Positions 49,109 through 61,800 of a stretch of DNA of 64,000 nucleotides are shown here, piece by piece (within the stretch, counting starts at the first letter, position 1; the number at the start of each line of letters is the position of its first letter). The notes beneath the pieces are model-generated. The model worked only from the letters and a program-made list of their open reading frames with translations. It ran no database searches and was not told where the DNA came from. A program made the translations under genes and the position numbers. This DNA is from Biomphalaria glabrata (taxonomy: Eukaryota; Mollusca; Gastropoda; Planorbidae): positions 5,829,501 to 5,893,500 of the forward strand of contig NC_074713.1 in assembly GCF_947242115.1 (NCBI RefSeq). Reading direction: 5' to 3'.

Positions 49109-50464
49109 ACCTATATACGTCTAGGTCTAACAGAATAACCGATATTTCTAATAATTTATAGTAAGCTTATAATTAAGAGAAAAATGAATGGATTGTCAAC
49201 TGGTCTGCAAGCATGCAAAAACGAATGTTAAATCTAAATATATGTTCAGTTCTTTTCATTCAACAGATTAAATGAATGCTTCAGTTTGATTGCATATGCT
49301 TATCCTATAAAGAACAGACAATGTTAAAGCCTAAAGCAGTGGTTTTTCTGGCTGATTCAGACAACCCGTTCCATGCTCTGATGGAGCACAAAAGAAGAAA
49401 GGAGCACTTGTACTTATTCGTCCTAGTATATGGAATAAGAGTTGTGCTTTTATCTTTGTGTCTTTCTGAGTATTTTATTAGGTTGTGTTTTTGTATAAAT
49501 TAGGGGTTTTTTTTTTTGTTCCTTTTTTTTTATGTTTTGGATTTTTCTTCAGATATGATGGTCACCCTAATGACGTCCTGGAAAGAAACAGGTGAACGCT
49601 GCATCATTCATAGAAAACGTTTATACACAATTGAGGCAAAGCTCCTTCCGAGATAGGCCTAATACTCTTAACAGTGATAAGACCTCCGCGATTATGTCGT
49701 TCCTAGTTAATCAAAATTGTAACAATGAATAGACCTCTACATTCAATATAATTTAGATAATCAATAATGAATTACAAATTCACTTTAATATTAATCCTTT
49801 TTTTCTTGGCTCCATTCACTGTAGTTAGAAGCATCTGAGTTGAAAGCAAACATGTGTCGGAAAAACGAACAGTTCCAGACATAGAGAGCCAATGTGGCAT
49901 AGTGAAAACCGTGTCTCTCTCTCTCTCTCTTCTTTTTATTTTTCTCTACGAACAATAATTTCTTTTATGTACGCTTCCAAAAAGTCATTACTTCGTCTCG
50001 CTGGACGATATGGCACCCAAGGGAGAGTACACCTTTTCGACAAGGGGGACACAATAAAAGCCAATATTATTGACTTGAGAGCTTTAATTAACAGTCTATT
50101 ATGCTCACTGCTGGAATTATTGGTTAATGCCGTGGAGAGAATGTATTTTTCCCGAGTTACTGGTACCTTGTATTGATCATTGTGTGAGGCAAAGGACTGT
50201 CATCTTGCTAATTCTGATTGAGCAAAGAAACACTTGTTTCCCATGTTATAGTTAGTTAAAATGTTGCGAGATGTGCATCGCATGTAATAATTGTCCAGTG
50301 TTTAAAGTTTCAGTGTACTAATACTAAAAAGTGTATATATGATAGACAGATCTAGATAGATAGAAGTGTTAATAGTGTTGTTTTTGTTTCATCTGCTAAG
50401 CTACACTTTGTCAATGTTTCCTTGTAGACTTAACCAGTGAATTTGATTTTAACCAACTTTAATA

Positions 50465-51099
50465 CAGTGTTTCCCAAACTGTGTTCCATGGCATAAGTGT
50501 TCCACGAATTATCATAGTAGCTTAATTAACTAGTAGGCCTACAGGTGAATTAATTCTGAAGTAAATGCAGAAAAGAAAAGCTCATTCTGTTAGTTCTTCT
50601 TGTAGAAAAAAAAATTGATCTATGACAACATCGCATCACTTTAAACTTTGAACTGATCTAGATTCTGACTCTGGTCGAGTTTGTCTGATGAGTACCAAAA
50701 TATTTCAAAACAGCCTATTTGTGTGAAGAAGGATGTCTTTGCTTGTGTTGTCACAAAGTAAAAGTATAAAAGCAACTTGACGCCACACCAGATATTCAAA
50801 TTCAACTTACCAATATTGTGACTAATATTAAGAAGTTATGTTCTTCAAGTACATAATGATAAGTACAGCACAGACAGAGAGACTATAATAATCGAAGTAA
50901 CTGAAACTTATCTTGTCTTAAGTTTATGTCTGTATTTTATTATAGGCTATACTTTTAAAATATCTGAATCTAGAATATTTTTTTATTTAAACAAATAGAA
51001 AATAAATTCAACCTAAACCATAAAATATAAGTACAGTGTTCCGCTAAATTTTCCGAATTTGCGAAGTGTTCCATTACAGTAAACGTTTGAGAAACACTG
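50465..51099. mobile_element. Non-autonomous hAT element (Charlie-like ends)
   Basis: The ends CAGTGTTTCCCAAACTGTG and GTTTGAGAAACACTG are inverted repeats of the hAT form. Flanks CTTTAATA and GTCTAACA share 5 of 8 bases and fit the nTnnnnAn preference, so the target duplication is eroded. The subterminal GTGTTCCATGGCA/AGTGTTCCATTAC pair also suggests shared ends. No transposase is seen. Confidence 0.75.
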
Positions 51100-51980
51100 G
51101 TCTAACACGCATTGGTGATATAGCCATCTCCGAGATCCAGATAATCCACATAACACTCTCGTGTTTTACTCAATAACCTTGTCGTATTACGCGCTTTAAT
51201 AGCTATCTAGAGATATGTAATAATCTGCATGCCACCCACGCAGACCCTGTTACACAATTAATATGAATATTAAACTGGTTGACAAGAGCAGACCATCGGT
51301 AGATAATGATAATTTAAACCTTTTTCAATTAATACTTAAAAAAAAAAAGAGTCCCAGGTGAGGCGCGTACTAATGCTATGAAAACAATGTGCGTCGCGCA
51401 GTGAATTCTCCTGGAATTTTCTTTTCACTAGGAGCAAATAACTCCATGTTTATACTCTAGAGACATGGATTATGTTCCAATTTTAGTTAGAGCTTTGATT
51501 GGTTGACCATTGATTGATAGGCTTGACTATATGAAATGTTCTCATTAAGTTTCCTATAGTTTCTTAGTGATTGCTGCACACTGGACTGTGACAGACATTA
51601 TTGTTGAATGCTTTAATTGTTGCTCTTAGTCTCACAAATGTGGTTTCTCAATAAAGGCGGTGGAGATTTTTATTCAACCTATCTGATCGGGATCTATATA
51701 AAAAAGTATTTTACTTTTAACTACAGTTGACATTACTGTTGCTTCATTAGTGTGACGAAGAGATGACTTTACATTGTTACTTTACATTGTTACTTTACAT
51801 TAATGGAAGTTAATGTGGCTATTTGTTTTTTTTTACTAATTTGTGCCTCAATGGGAGATAATTCATTAGGCATATTTGTTCTCTGGTGTAAATATTAAAC
51901 AAACATATACGCTCTATGTCAATAAGTACAATCTACAAAATAATTCATATTTCAAAGATTAGTAAAAATACGAATGTGCC

Positions 51981-52763
51981 ATGGCGCGTTTCTTGAGCTT
52001 TTTCGCCAAAAATAAAATCTTGGAAGACAAACTGAACAAAAGGGAAGACAAATTGAGACAAGACCATAAATACGTTATGTTCCGTCATTCTGAGGTCACA
52101 TCACGACTAGTCAAGGACCTGGTCCACATTCACATAAAAACTCCCGGCTTGCCAATTTCAGATTCAGCTTCCGAAAACCAAGTAAGATCTCAATCTACAG
52201 AATTACCCTCAGTGCAAACGTTTCAGACTGCACGACGAAGTCAAACTATTGGAATGAAGCCGTTGAATTACTTCCCTTACAGAGATGTAACACATGTGTC
52301 AAATTTGTGTGATGGCAAGTTAAGAGATCACGTGACACCCCTCGTAGCAATACGTGACAACAAAGTGTTTTATAAATACAAATGTCTGCAGTGGAAAAAA
52401 CTAAGCCCAAACAAAAAGACGCACATTTTATTACATAAAAACAATTCAGTGGAGCGCATTCTCCACCGTGTCCACAAAATGGACTCATCTGGTCTCAATA
52501 GAGAACAACAAGAATCTGCAAGTAGGAATCAAGACACAGCCTTGCTCGGCAAAGAAAATCGCGTTAACGAACACAGACGCTGCTTTAGCATAACCGATGA
52601 CAAAGAGTTTGATGCAGAAGTTGTCCGTTTACCCGCCATAGAAGGCAACGCCATCAGGAGCTTCTGTTTATGGCGGAGAGAAAGTCAACCTCCCGAGTGG
52701 ATCTACAGAAAGTCGAATGGCCCAGACAGATTCTACACCCCAGGTTCGTTGTTACAATCATAA
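51981..52763 (+). CDS. Hypothetical protein, 260 aa, single exon
   Basis: An uninterrupted 260-codon frame starts at ATG in the context GCCATGG, a strong initiation site, and ends at TAA. GC content is clearly higher than in the flanks, and codons are mixed as in real genes, not AT-skewed as in the chance frames nearby. I do not recognise it. The protein is basic and hydrophilic with no signal peptide or membrane helix. It opens with MARFLSFFAKNKILEDKLNK, followed by a charged, probably helical stretch (residues ~10-50). The middle is Ser/Thr-rich (~55-90), and there are several Trp and Cys residues in the C-terminal third (CLWRRESQPPEWIYRKSNG). No intron is needed. It may be lineage-restricted, a retrocopy, or one coding exon of a larger gene; a retrocopy is less likely because no poly(A) tract or parent is seen. 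Confidence 0.55.
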   Translation: MARFLSFFAKNKILEDKLNKREDKLRQDHKYVMFRHSEVTSRLVKDLVHIHIKTPGLPISDSASENQVRSQSTELPSVQTFQTARRSQTIGMKPLNYFPYRDVTHVSNLCDGKLRDHVTPLVAIRDNKVFYKYKCLQWKKLSPNKKTHILLHKNNSVERILHRVHKMDSSGLNREQQESASRNQDTALLGKENRVNEHRRCFSITDDKEFDAEVVRLPAIEGNAIRSFCLWRRESQPPEWIYRKSNGPDRFYTPGSLLQS

Positions 52764-52845
52764 ATATGTCAGGTGCATGGGCAGGAGGGGCTATCAGTGT
52801 AAAAATATGGTAGCAATTAAGTCGCTTGAGTGTTAAATTAGGATG

Positions 52846-52995
52846 GCTGCCTAGTCGTGTGGTATGCGCTCTGGACTGTTACATGGATGGTCCCAGGTCC
52901 GAACCCTACCTGCCACCATCCCCCCACCTTCCTGCGGCAGGTTTTGGGTTAGGATGTAGGCTAATAATCTTCAATTCTGAAATGAAATATGAAAA
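52846..52995 (+). mobile_element. tRNA-derived SINE, family C, copy 1
   Basis: The head has GGCTGCCTAGTCGTGTGGTA (A box within) and B-box-like CAGGTCCGAACCCTACC, then CCTTCCTGCGGCAGG and a tail AATTCTGAAATGAAATATG. A shorter inverted relative is at 56935-57003. Confidence 0.65.
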
Positions 52996-53299
52996 TAAAT
53001 AAGTTAGCACTACGTCTACTATAGGCCTGTATTAAAAGTGTTCAATTAACTTTAATTTACTTTGGGAGTAGTGGGTGTGAGGTCATAATATTGTTTACTG
53101 CGACCTATAGTGACACACTAAAGTGACAGCCATTAGCAACAACCTACATTTAGATCCATCCATTAATGTAAATAAAGAAATTTTGTTGAATGAAATATTA
53201 ATATGTTTTTAAATTATGTTTTCAGGGCGGTCAATGACAACTATGAACTGAAGTCACAATGGAAGTGTTGTAAAGAGAAGAAAACAAAGTACTATGTAG

Positions 53300-53528
53300 T
53301 TAGCCTACGTTTGCTATAGTGTAGTATGCCTAACATTGTTCTGGTTAGCCTACGTTTGCTATAGTGTAGTATGCCTAACATTGTTCTGGTTAGCCTACGT
53401 TTGCTATAGTGTAGTATGCCTAACATTGTTCTGGTTAGCCTACTTTTGCTATAGTGTAGTATGCCTAACATTGTTCTGGTTAGCCTACGTTTGCTATGGT
53501 GTAGTATAGTGTAGTGTAACATTGTTCA
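53300..53528. repeat. 45-bp minisatellite, five copies
   Basis: Units start TTAGCCTACGTTTGCTATAG and recur at 53300, 53345, 53390, 53435 and 53480. The first four are nearly identical; the last is diverged. Since 45 is a multiple of three, the minus strand stays open as a 15-residue repeat (RTMLGILHYSKRRLT), but nothing else supports coding. Confidence 0.95.
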
Positions 53529-54014
53529 TCTAACTTGCAAGTATTCTGGAAATTAAAAGCACTAAGTCTAGAATACCTCTTGGCATAGTGCAGCGAGAGC
53601 TAGCTTCTGGCATCCAAGTTAAAAGAAAATAGCAGATAGCAAGTTCCATTATAAGCTTTTACATAATTTTTCATCTTGTCATCTTTGTGTACATAGAAAA
53701 TAAAATTGACTTTAATCTTTTAGTGTGAACAAAATGAGTTGTGTGCTCATCTTCAGTAGCCTACACATTTTAAATGACATACAAAGACACAGGTCAACTT
53801 GCAATAATCTTGGTATGTCTTCTTCTTTTGTCCTTAAGCAAATTATCTGATGAACAATTCATAAGTTCACTGGACACAACTCCACTTATCCGAATTGAGA
53901 TTAAAATGGAAATTGTACCTTTTAATTTTGTTATAGCAACAAGTGTATAAAGAAACACGCATTGTAAAATTAATTCATACTAATTAAATTAAAATAATTA
54001 GTGCAGTAATTGTT

Positions 54015-54220
54015 CACGTTTTTTCCTCCATTTCCCATTCTCAGATCGAGTTGAAACTTTGCACTATTACTCATTGTTCCTAACAAATTATGAATCAATC
54101 AACAAATTAACCAATTAATTAGTGCTAATTAATCAATTTAGTTTTAAATTAAGGGAAATAAATCCTACAGTATTGATTTATATATGTGCTAAAAATACTC
54201 AGTTCTTCCCCTTATTTAAG
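54015..54220 (+). repeat. Dispersed repeat family R, copy 3
   Basis: It contains CCATTTCCCATTCTCAGATC, GTTGAAACTTTGCACTATTA, AATTATGAATCAATCAAC and AACCAATTAATTAGTGCTAA, in the order seen in copies 1 and 2. It directly precedes a family-A SINE. Confidence 0.5.
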
Positions 54221-54259
54221 CTTAGTATTTTTTTTATTCTGCTAGTTTATGTTTTTCTA

Positions 54260-54522
54260 TTATTATTATAGCTTTTATATAGCGCTACTTTAATGCTTAT
54301 AGAGAGCACTTTGGTCCAATCTCATTTGTGGACCAGTGGGGGGGGGGGGGGGGAAGGATGGGGTATCTAGGAGTTGGTTTTCAGTGCTGCCTTTAGGCGC
54401 CCAGTAAACGCAACTCTGCCCGAGTCGGCAACTCTGCCCGAGTCGCGTGTCGAACCTCGTGCCCCCTACTAGGTAGCCAAGACAAGCCAAGTTCAAGGGC
54501 ACTTAGCCTCTCAACCACGCTA
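54260..54522 (-). mobile_element. tRNA-derived SINE, family A, copy 5
   Basis: Reverse-orientation copy from TATAGCTTTTATATAGCGCT to CTCTCAACCACGC. It has an internal short duplication of CAACTCTGCCCGAGTCG and a G run of about 15 at 54339-54353. Confidence 0.8.
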
Positions 54523-55856
54523 TGACATGCTCTTGATTTTAATTGAGAAAAGAGTTTACATAATCATACAAAATGTCCAAATTAGTATCAATGAAGCAGG
54601 ATACTTTGGGTAATTTTCAAATTCATATATTCATTAGAAAACATCAATAAATCTCTGTAGAGACTACACTTAACAGAAACAATCAATCAAGCAAATGATT
54701 TTTTGTTCATTTCTGACAACATAACTTTTCATTGATTATAACAAAAGGCTTTTAAAAAAAAGCAAAATAAATATCAGTTTGAAAAACATAATTTTATTAG
54801 TCCTTAAACATGTATTTGGTGAACAACAGAAGAAATAACACGAACTGCATATAGTGAAATCCCAATTAATAAAGAGGGTCTGGTTAGAGCTTTTTAATAA
54901 TATACTATGTTTCTATATAAAACATATTTATTATTTAAATATTGGATGTTTTTAAAAATATATTTCTTTAAGAATCAATAAATCTACCCCTAAGTTGTGT
55001 TCCACTGTGTGTCATAACATTGTTTGACTTGAAACATATATATATATAAGTTATACTATGCGAATAATATAAAAATGTTAACAAAATTGAGGGAAAACCA
55101 AGTCTTGTTGTATTATACCCGAGTAATATACTACATTTCTGAATGTCTGTCAAAATATGACATGAACACGTGAATACTAGAAACATCCTTGGAAATGTTT
55201 TCTTTACATGTCCAGTCAGATATTAACAAAAAACACCTTTTTGTCCCAATGAAATTTGTTTTACATTTTCTTTAGTTATACATGCATAATTTTCTAAATT
55301 TTTTTCTTGTGCCCACTAATATATATATATTATCTGAAACTTTTGTGTTTTCTGTGTTTAAAATAACTGGGGAAAGGGCATACTTAGACCCTCCCACCCC
55401 ATTCGGGGAATTGGGTGGCAAGATGTGGGGAAAGGGCACATAGATTTAAAAAAAAAAAAGGAAGTTGTGTTTGACATCATTACATAACTTATATTAATAT
55501 ATTATTAACTTATATAAATTCAAAAGAAAATTCTATATAATTAAATGGAAAAAAAAAAGAATTTAAAAATACAAAATTTTCTTCTTGGAAGAATTAAACG
55601 ATTCAAAAATGTAGAATGTAAACATAGAAAGGGGCATCCTAAAGTAAAACCATTGAGATATAGTGAATAAAGTGAAAGAAAGATGCTTACAGTTCAAAGT
55701 GATCAAGAGATGAGCCATGAGACATATAACAATACACCATCACACACACACATATTGCTGGCTGAAACACATTAGCAATGACTTTTGGTACAGCCTCATA
55801 AATAAAAAATACTTCATTTCAGACGTAGTACTTTGGATAGCTAGATAAAAAAGCAG

Positions 55857-58800
55857 TTAATAAAATGGTTTTTCCTTTTCCCACAATTGACTGACAACCT
55901 GATCAAGATCCTCAGAGGGGAATCTGTCGACAAATGATTGAATCAGTCCACTTGGGCTTGGCTCGTAAGACTGGAGTTTCACAACACCATCTAAAAATAA
56001 TGAAAAAGTTAAAAATGATGTAAAAAAATAAAAAGTAACAAACTGGTACTAGCATAGCTACGTTGTACCCAGTCTAGTAAGATAAGGATTAAGCCTGTCA
56101 TTTTAAAGATATTTTATATATGATTATAAATTATTATAAATTTTAAATTGCTCCTAGTCCACGTGTAACACCTTATCCTCCACCCACCCTAGCTATGCCA
56201 CTGATAGTACTGACTCCTCTAATAAGTCTTTTTAGTTTTTACAAACCCAAGTCCTTGGTACTGAAATATATAGATGGTCTATTTTTATTCACTAGACTTA
56301 TTCTAGACCACATGATTGAAGACATAATTTTTTTCGAAGACATTATTAGAGAAAGAGAATCCCTTTTGCTCTTGCAGTGGTCTGTTTTCACACAGTATGT
56401 CACAATAATAAATTCAAGAATGAATACTCTTTTTTTTTTTTTTTCTCCAAAAGTGTCTATCTATAAAAATAAAACAGAAACTTTTTTGTTAGAGAATTTA
56501 AAGGAACTGTTACAGATTTTTCCCCACAAAGCCGTTTTTATTGTTAATTTAATTAATTGTTAAAGTTTACTTATTAGGATTTATCATTTTCCAAAAATAA
56601 TCAAAAATTTAAACACATTATTTTATACTATTCTATACCTCTGCTCCTAAGCTAGGAAACACAATTCAGATAAGAATGTCACATTTTAGAGAAAATAAAT
56701 TGCCTCTTGTGTTTCTTTAGTAAAGAGATATTTAAAAATAAATTGAATTTATTTTTATTGTGGTACTTACGCATTGGGAAAGACATCAGAATATAAAATA
56801 ATTAAAAACTAAAAAAAAAAATGCTTTAGTGATCTAAACATCTGCAAGTTCATTTAGTTTAAGTGTTTTGGACATTCCTTCAGAAATAAAGACTATTACG
56901 TCCTAAAAAGAAACTTCTGCAGGGCAGCAGGGGATGTTAGCAGGAAGGGTTTGAAATCCAAACCAGGGATGACAGCACATACCACCAGACCAGGCATAAA
57001 TAGGTCAATAAGTTTTATTACATACCCTCAATGTAAGTGTGATGTTGAACAAACAACTTTCTGGGCTGTTTCCGGTCCATAACAATGCTGCGCAGGCTTA
57101 AGAACTTTGGTTCATCCTGGTCATTGACATCAGAATAATATGCATACATTTTTTTGCCAGCTTCAACATCAGCTGTTGACTTGTAGACCTGTAGAAAAAA
57201 TAATAAGTCAATTCAGCACAAGAAGTAAGGGAGTTACTTCAATTTTATTTTAACAAGAAGAAAAAAATCTCAGAGAGCAAGATGTGGGTTGGGCAGGTTA
57301 AATAGAAGTTCACTTGTGACTGTATCCAGATGTAGACAAGCCTGTTGAGTGGTCAGCATAGCAATAAAATACCTTTACTTTACTTTCCCCTTACAGATGT
57401 TCCTTAAGTTTGTTACTGTCGGGAGTAATGGTAGATACATGCACTCCACTATCTAAAAATCCTATCCATTGCAAGCATCTCTAATAGTCCCTGACAACCA
57501 GTCCAACTTCAGGCCTTCACATGTGCCTTGGATACTGGGTCTCGCCAAACTCTTATCACTAACAGAAGAAGGGGCAAATCTCTGTTGCACTGCAGCTAAA
57601 TCTAAACACAAGAAAGGCTTTAGGAGTCAACTTTATGAAAATAATCAGGAGCCAGCGACACTGCTAAATGACCATAGCCAATGATCAGACTTTCATCTTG
57701 TCCTCCCCATTGATGCCTTTTGACTGAATGAGGCCGATAAACAGATGTTATGTCCTTAGAGTGGACATATTGACATCCTTAAGTCAATTATGAAAATTCC
57801 AGTTTAACCTACAACCAAGATTTCAATGTCTGACTCGTGGCTTGCTTTATCCTATCAGCACATTGTTTCAAAAAGAAATGAATAAAAGCAGTTTTAAAAA
57901 TGTGCTATTAAAGTAAAGAAAAATAAGTAAAGTTCCCCTTTCAGACCTAGCGATCTCAGATGATGTTAAGGTCATCTGTTTCTTGTATCATGTTGCCAGC
58001 ACAACAACAAACCGCCTATATTTTCCTCAAATGAAGTTAGGTACCCATTAGAGGAGAGTTGGGTGGACTTGGGGGCGCCCTAAAAATCCCAGTCTTCACT
58101 GAGATTTGAACCCAGGACTGAAGGTTCGGAGACCACGCACTTAACCACTCAGCCACTGTGCCCCCAATATTAAAGCATTCATAAATATTTTACCTGCAAT
58201 TTCCTCAAGAAGGCCCCAATGGCTGGTTTACCAACTGAAATGATCTTGGCCCTGTCCAGCAGAACAAGAAGATCAGGGTTGCCATCCTCACCCGTCACTT
58301 TCTCAATTTTGACTAAATCTTCTCCAGCCTCTATCAGCACTCGTAGGATGACAAACCTGGCATTCATGTGAGCCTGTAAGTTGGTACATTTCATTTTTTT
58401 TTGGTTAGTTATACAATCAGAAAAGAAGGACAAATATACTAATTCACTTCACTGCTCTCCCTTTCTTTTTAAACTGGAAGATGACAAGATTTTGAGACTT
58501 AATTAAACTTTTTATTATACAAGCCTCACACCTATCAGCCTAAATGAAAAGTTCTTCCCTTTAAAAGAAACAAATTATATATGGAAAAACAACAACTATT
58601 GAAATACTATGTTTTATTTAATTATTGGGTAGCTAAAAGAACATCAAATCAGTTCTTTAGAAATACAATGCTATACTCTTACCTGCCTCCAGGAACTAGT
58701 CTCAGGTGAGTAGAATTCTAAAGCTAGAAGTCCAGCTCGGACCATGTTGAGCCAATTGATGTAAATGATATCATCAGCTTCATCCCCAGTGTGACCAAAG

Positions 58801-61800
58801 ATGCTAAAAGAAATAGTTTCGGTCTATTATTTCTTACGATGACAGGTAAGATACTAAAGCAGCATTGGAGCACTCTTCAGAGAAAAAAGTGAAGAAAATA
58901 ATACAAAACGTGGGCAAGTGCTGACAAGTACTCAAACCTCGGACCTCTGACTTGGCAATAAAGTTTACCATTAAAAAAGGTATCAAGCTAACATCTGACA
59001 TGAACATCCAAGTCCAAAAAAAACTACACCCACATTCATGACCCAGTAATCATACTGTCACAAGACCTACCTAAAGCCCACATTCATGACCCAGTAATCA
59101 TACTGTCACAAGACCTACCTAAAGCCCACATTCATGACCCAGTAATCATACTGTCACAAGACCTACCTAAAGCCCACATTCATGACCCAGTAATCATACT
59201 GTCACAAGACCTACCTAAAGCCCACATTCATGACCCAGTAATCATACTGTCACAAGACCTACCTAAAGCCCACATTCATGACCCAGTAATCATACTGTCA
59301 CAAGACCTACCTAAAGCCCACATTCATGACCCAGTAATCATACTGTCACAAGACCTACCTAAAGCCCACATTTCTCCACACACCCCTAACAAACAATAAT
59401 ATATCAGGGTTGACCAGGTACCAAATTCACATTCACTTTCGCCATTCCACTCTCTAGAAAAGAACTTCCTAAAATGAAATTTCATCCTGTTGTTTTGTTA
59501 TACCAAATATGAAGCTACACCATTCTATAAAATGTTCTGATAAACTGAAAATTGATGTACTTAAAATTTGTCTAGAGGTTTTTAAAATATGTTTTAATCA
59601 ATATATATACTAAGCAAATCTTGTTCATATAAAAATAATAATGTGACACAGAGTTGATAGAAATTAGAATATAATTTTTTTTTTTTTTAATTGCTTTGTA
59701 TAGTGCAATCTTTCATGTCCCATAATGCTCAGTGCACTCTTGGAGATTTTTAAACATGATGTAATAACTATAAATAGCCCAGCTCTTTGGTGAATTCTGG
59801 GTACAAAATAAAGCAAAAGTTGATAAGCCATGTGTCTTTGATAGTAGCACCAAAAAAAAAATAAAAAAATCAGCTTTCAATACAAAATCAATTCCCTACA
59901 CAGTCTTTTATGTAAAGTTTCTTATAGTGAGATAAGGTTAGAATATTAAAACAAGTCACTCACCTTTGTACATCAGACAGAAGGCACAAATAGATTCCAA
60001 CAGACTCTGCACGACATTCTTCATAGGTTGAAGCTATGGTAGAGAATTTGCTGTCCCAGGTCTCTCCAGACTTGTACCAGCTAGTTACCTAATAAAACAA
60101 AACTTTTTGTTTGACATCAAAGACATACTAGAAATATATATTGTCAAAAAAACAACAACACTTTTCTCAAATAGATAATGGCGTTTTTAAACTATAATGA
60201 TTGAAGTTGGAAATTGATTACAATGAGCAACAAATACAAAAAAAATAATATAATATTACCTATTGAATAATTTGAAACGTAACATTGTTCAGTAATAGAA
60301 GTTTATCTTAGAACAGGTTGATGAATGCAACGTCAGTAAAAAATTTCTATGATTGGTGTGAATTAGCCACAAAAAAATAAGCCCAATTATGTAGGTCAGA
60401 TCATTTATATGGTTTTCAGGTACCTTTTAAGAATATGGGGGCAGATGATGTAAAAATCTGTTTCTGTGGCCAACAGTTACCAAGGATGTCATGTGACCTA
60501 CCGCTTACACTTCCCCAATGTAAGTCAGGTACCCATTAGAGTTTTTTTGACTCATGGGCATTCTAAAAGTCCCAAAATCAAATCCCAGTCTTTACCTGGA
60601 TTCAAACAATAGCACTCTGAAACATTCATTAAACTAAACGCAGGAAGAAATCCTCTTTCAAACCTAATACCTAATCAAACTAATTGTTTTCAAACCAGAC
60701 TTTTTTTTCACCTTTTCTTTGGTTTCAGTGTGTGTGACTGCATCCTTATCAAAGTTAAACTGGCCTGGTTCCTCCTGGAAATAAATAAATTATCTCATGA
60801 AGTTTTTTTTTAATCATTCAATTAAATTTTACTGTCATCTTTACAAATGATTTTATCACACTACAAGCTGCTCCTCAAAGATTGCAGGGAATGATGTTGC
60901 TCATACAAGACTATGATATAACTGTATTTTATAAAAAGGGAAAAAGAAATGTATGTGGCCGATGCACTTTCAAGAGTGAATATAAAGTCATCAGCAAATA
61001 TTCAAGGAGAGTTTGAGCTCATAAATATGACCAGTTTCCTATCAATTGGGGAAGAAAGACTATGTAGACTAAAGGAAGAAACAGAGAAAGATATAACGCT
61101 TCAAAAACTAACAATTAATCAAGGCTGGCCAGAAGGCAAGCATCTTCTACGATATGAACTAACGCCTTATTATAATTTCAGAAGAAATGTTAGTTCAAGA
61201 GGGGCTTATATTCAGAGGTGAAAGAGTAGTAGTGCCTAAGTCACTATGATTAGAAATGAAAAGAGAAATTCATTCTACACACTCAGGCATTGAAGGATGT
61301 CTGATAAGAGCTTGTGAGAGTTTATTCTGGCCAGGAATGACTGGTGACATAAAGCATTATATTTCAACTTGCAAAAATGTCAAGCTTTTCAACCAAATCA
61401 ACAGAAAGAGATTTTAATGAATCATGAAGTTCCCACACACCCCTGGGAAAAGGTTGGTGTTGATCTATTCACACTTGACGGCAAAGACTATCTTGTGTGT
61501 ATGGACTACTACAGTAACTACTGCGAAAGTGTTAGCCTAGAGAACACTAGGGCAGAAACTGTCATAAGAAAACTTAAAGCCCATTTCGCTAGATATGGCA
61601 TCCCATCCACAGTGGTCTCTGACAACGGACCTCAGCTCTCTTCGGACAGCTTCGCAAAATTCGCCAATGATTAGAGTTTCAACCATTTGACAAGAATTCC
61701 CCATTACCCCAGATCAAATGGGAAAGCTGAATCAGCAATGAAAACTGTTAAGACATTATTTTAAAAAAATAAAGGAGATCAATTCATGGCTTTGCTTAAT

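Larger units (their letters stand above)
47520..51980. other. Intergenic region between Kintoun and the orphan ORF
   Basis: This block is made of LINE tails (47818-48442), a long (TA)n, a MITE, a 635-bp hAT and unassigned sequence. Two short frames, 49276-49503 (75 aa) and 49892-50176 (94 aa), look slightly more structured than random but match no family I know; the first contains ADSDNPFHALMEHKRRKEHL and may be repeat-derived. Neither is called as a gene. A (TC)n run sits at 49913-49931. Confidence 0.5.
52764..55856. other. Downstream flank of the orphan ORF and 3' flank of DPP3
   Basis: No coding sequence is supported. Features are a family-C SINE, a 45-bp minisatellite, repeat family R copy 3 and a family-A SINE. 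AATAAA at about 53698 could end the orphan transcript, in which case the minisatellite would be in its 3' UTR. On the minus strand a possible DPP3 poly(A) signal lies at 54798-54793. Confidence 0.5.

Noticed and set aside
49892-50176. 94-aa frame as a gene
   Set aside because: It has some coding-like character but no family match, no splice partners and a (TC)n run within its start; support is too weak.
53292-53522. Minus-strand 76-aa frame with a 15-residue repeat
   Set aside because: It exists only because the 45-bp minisatellite has a period divisible by three. It has no start context, splice support or coding-like composition.
59029-59371. CRISPR array
   Set aside because: Units are contiguous 48-mers with no variable spacers, and the genome is eukaryotic.
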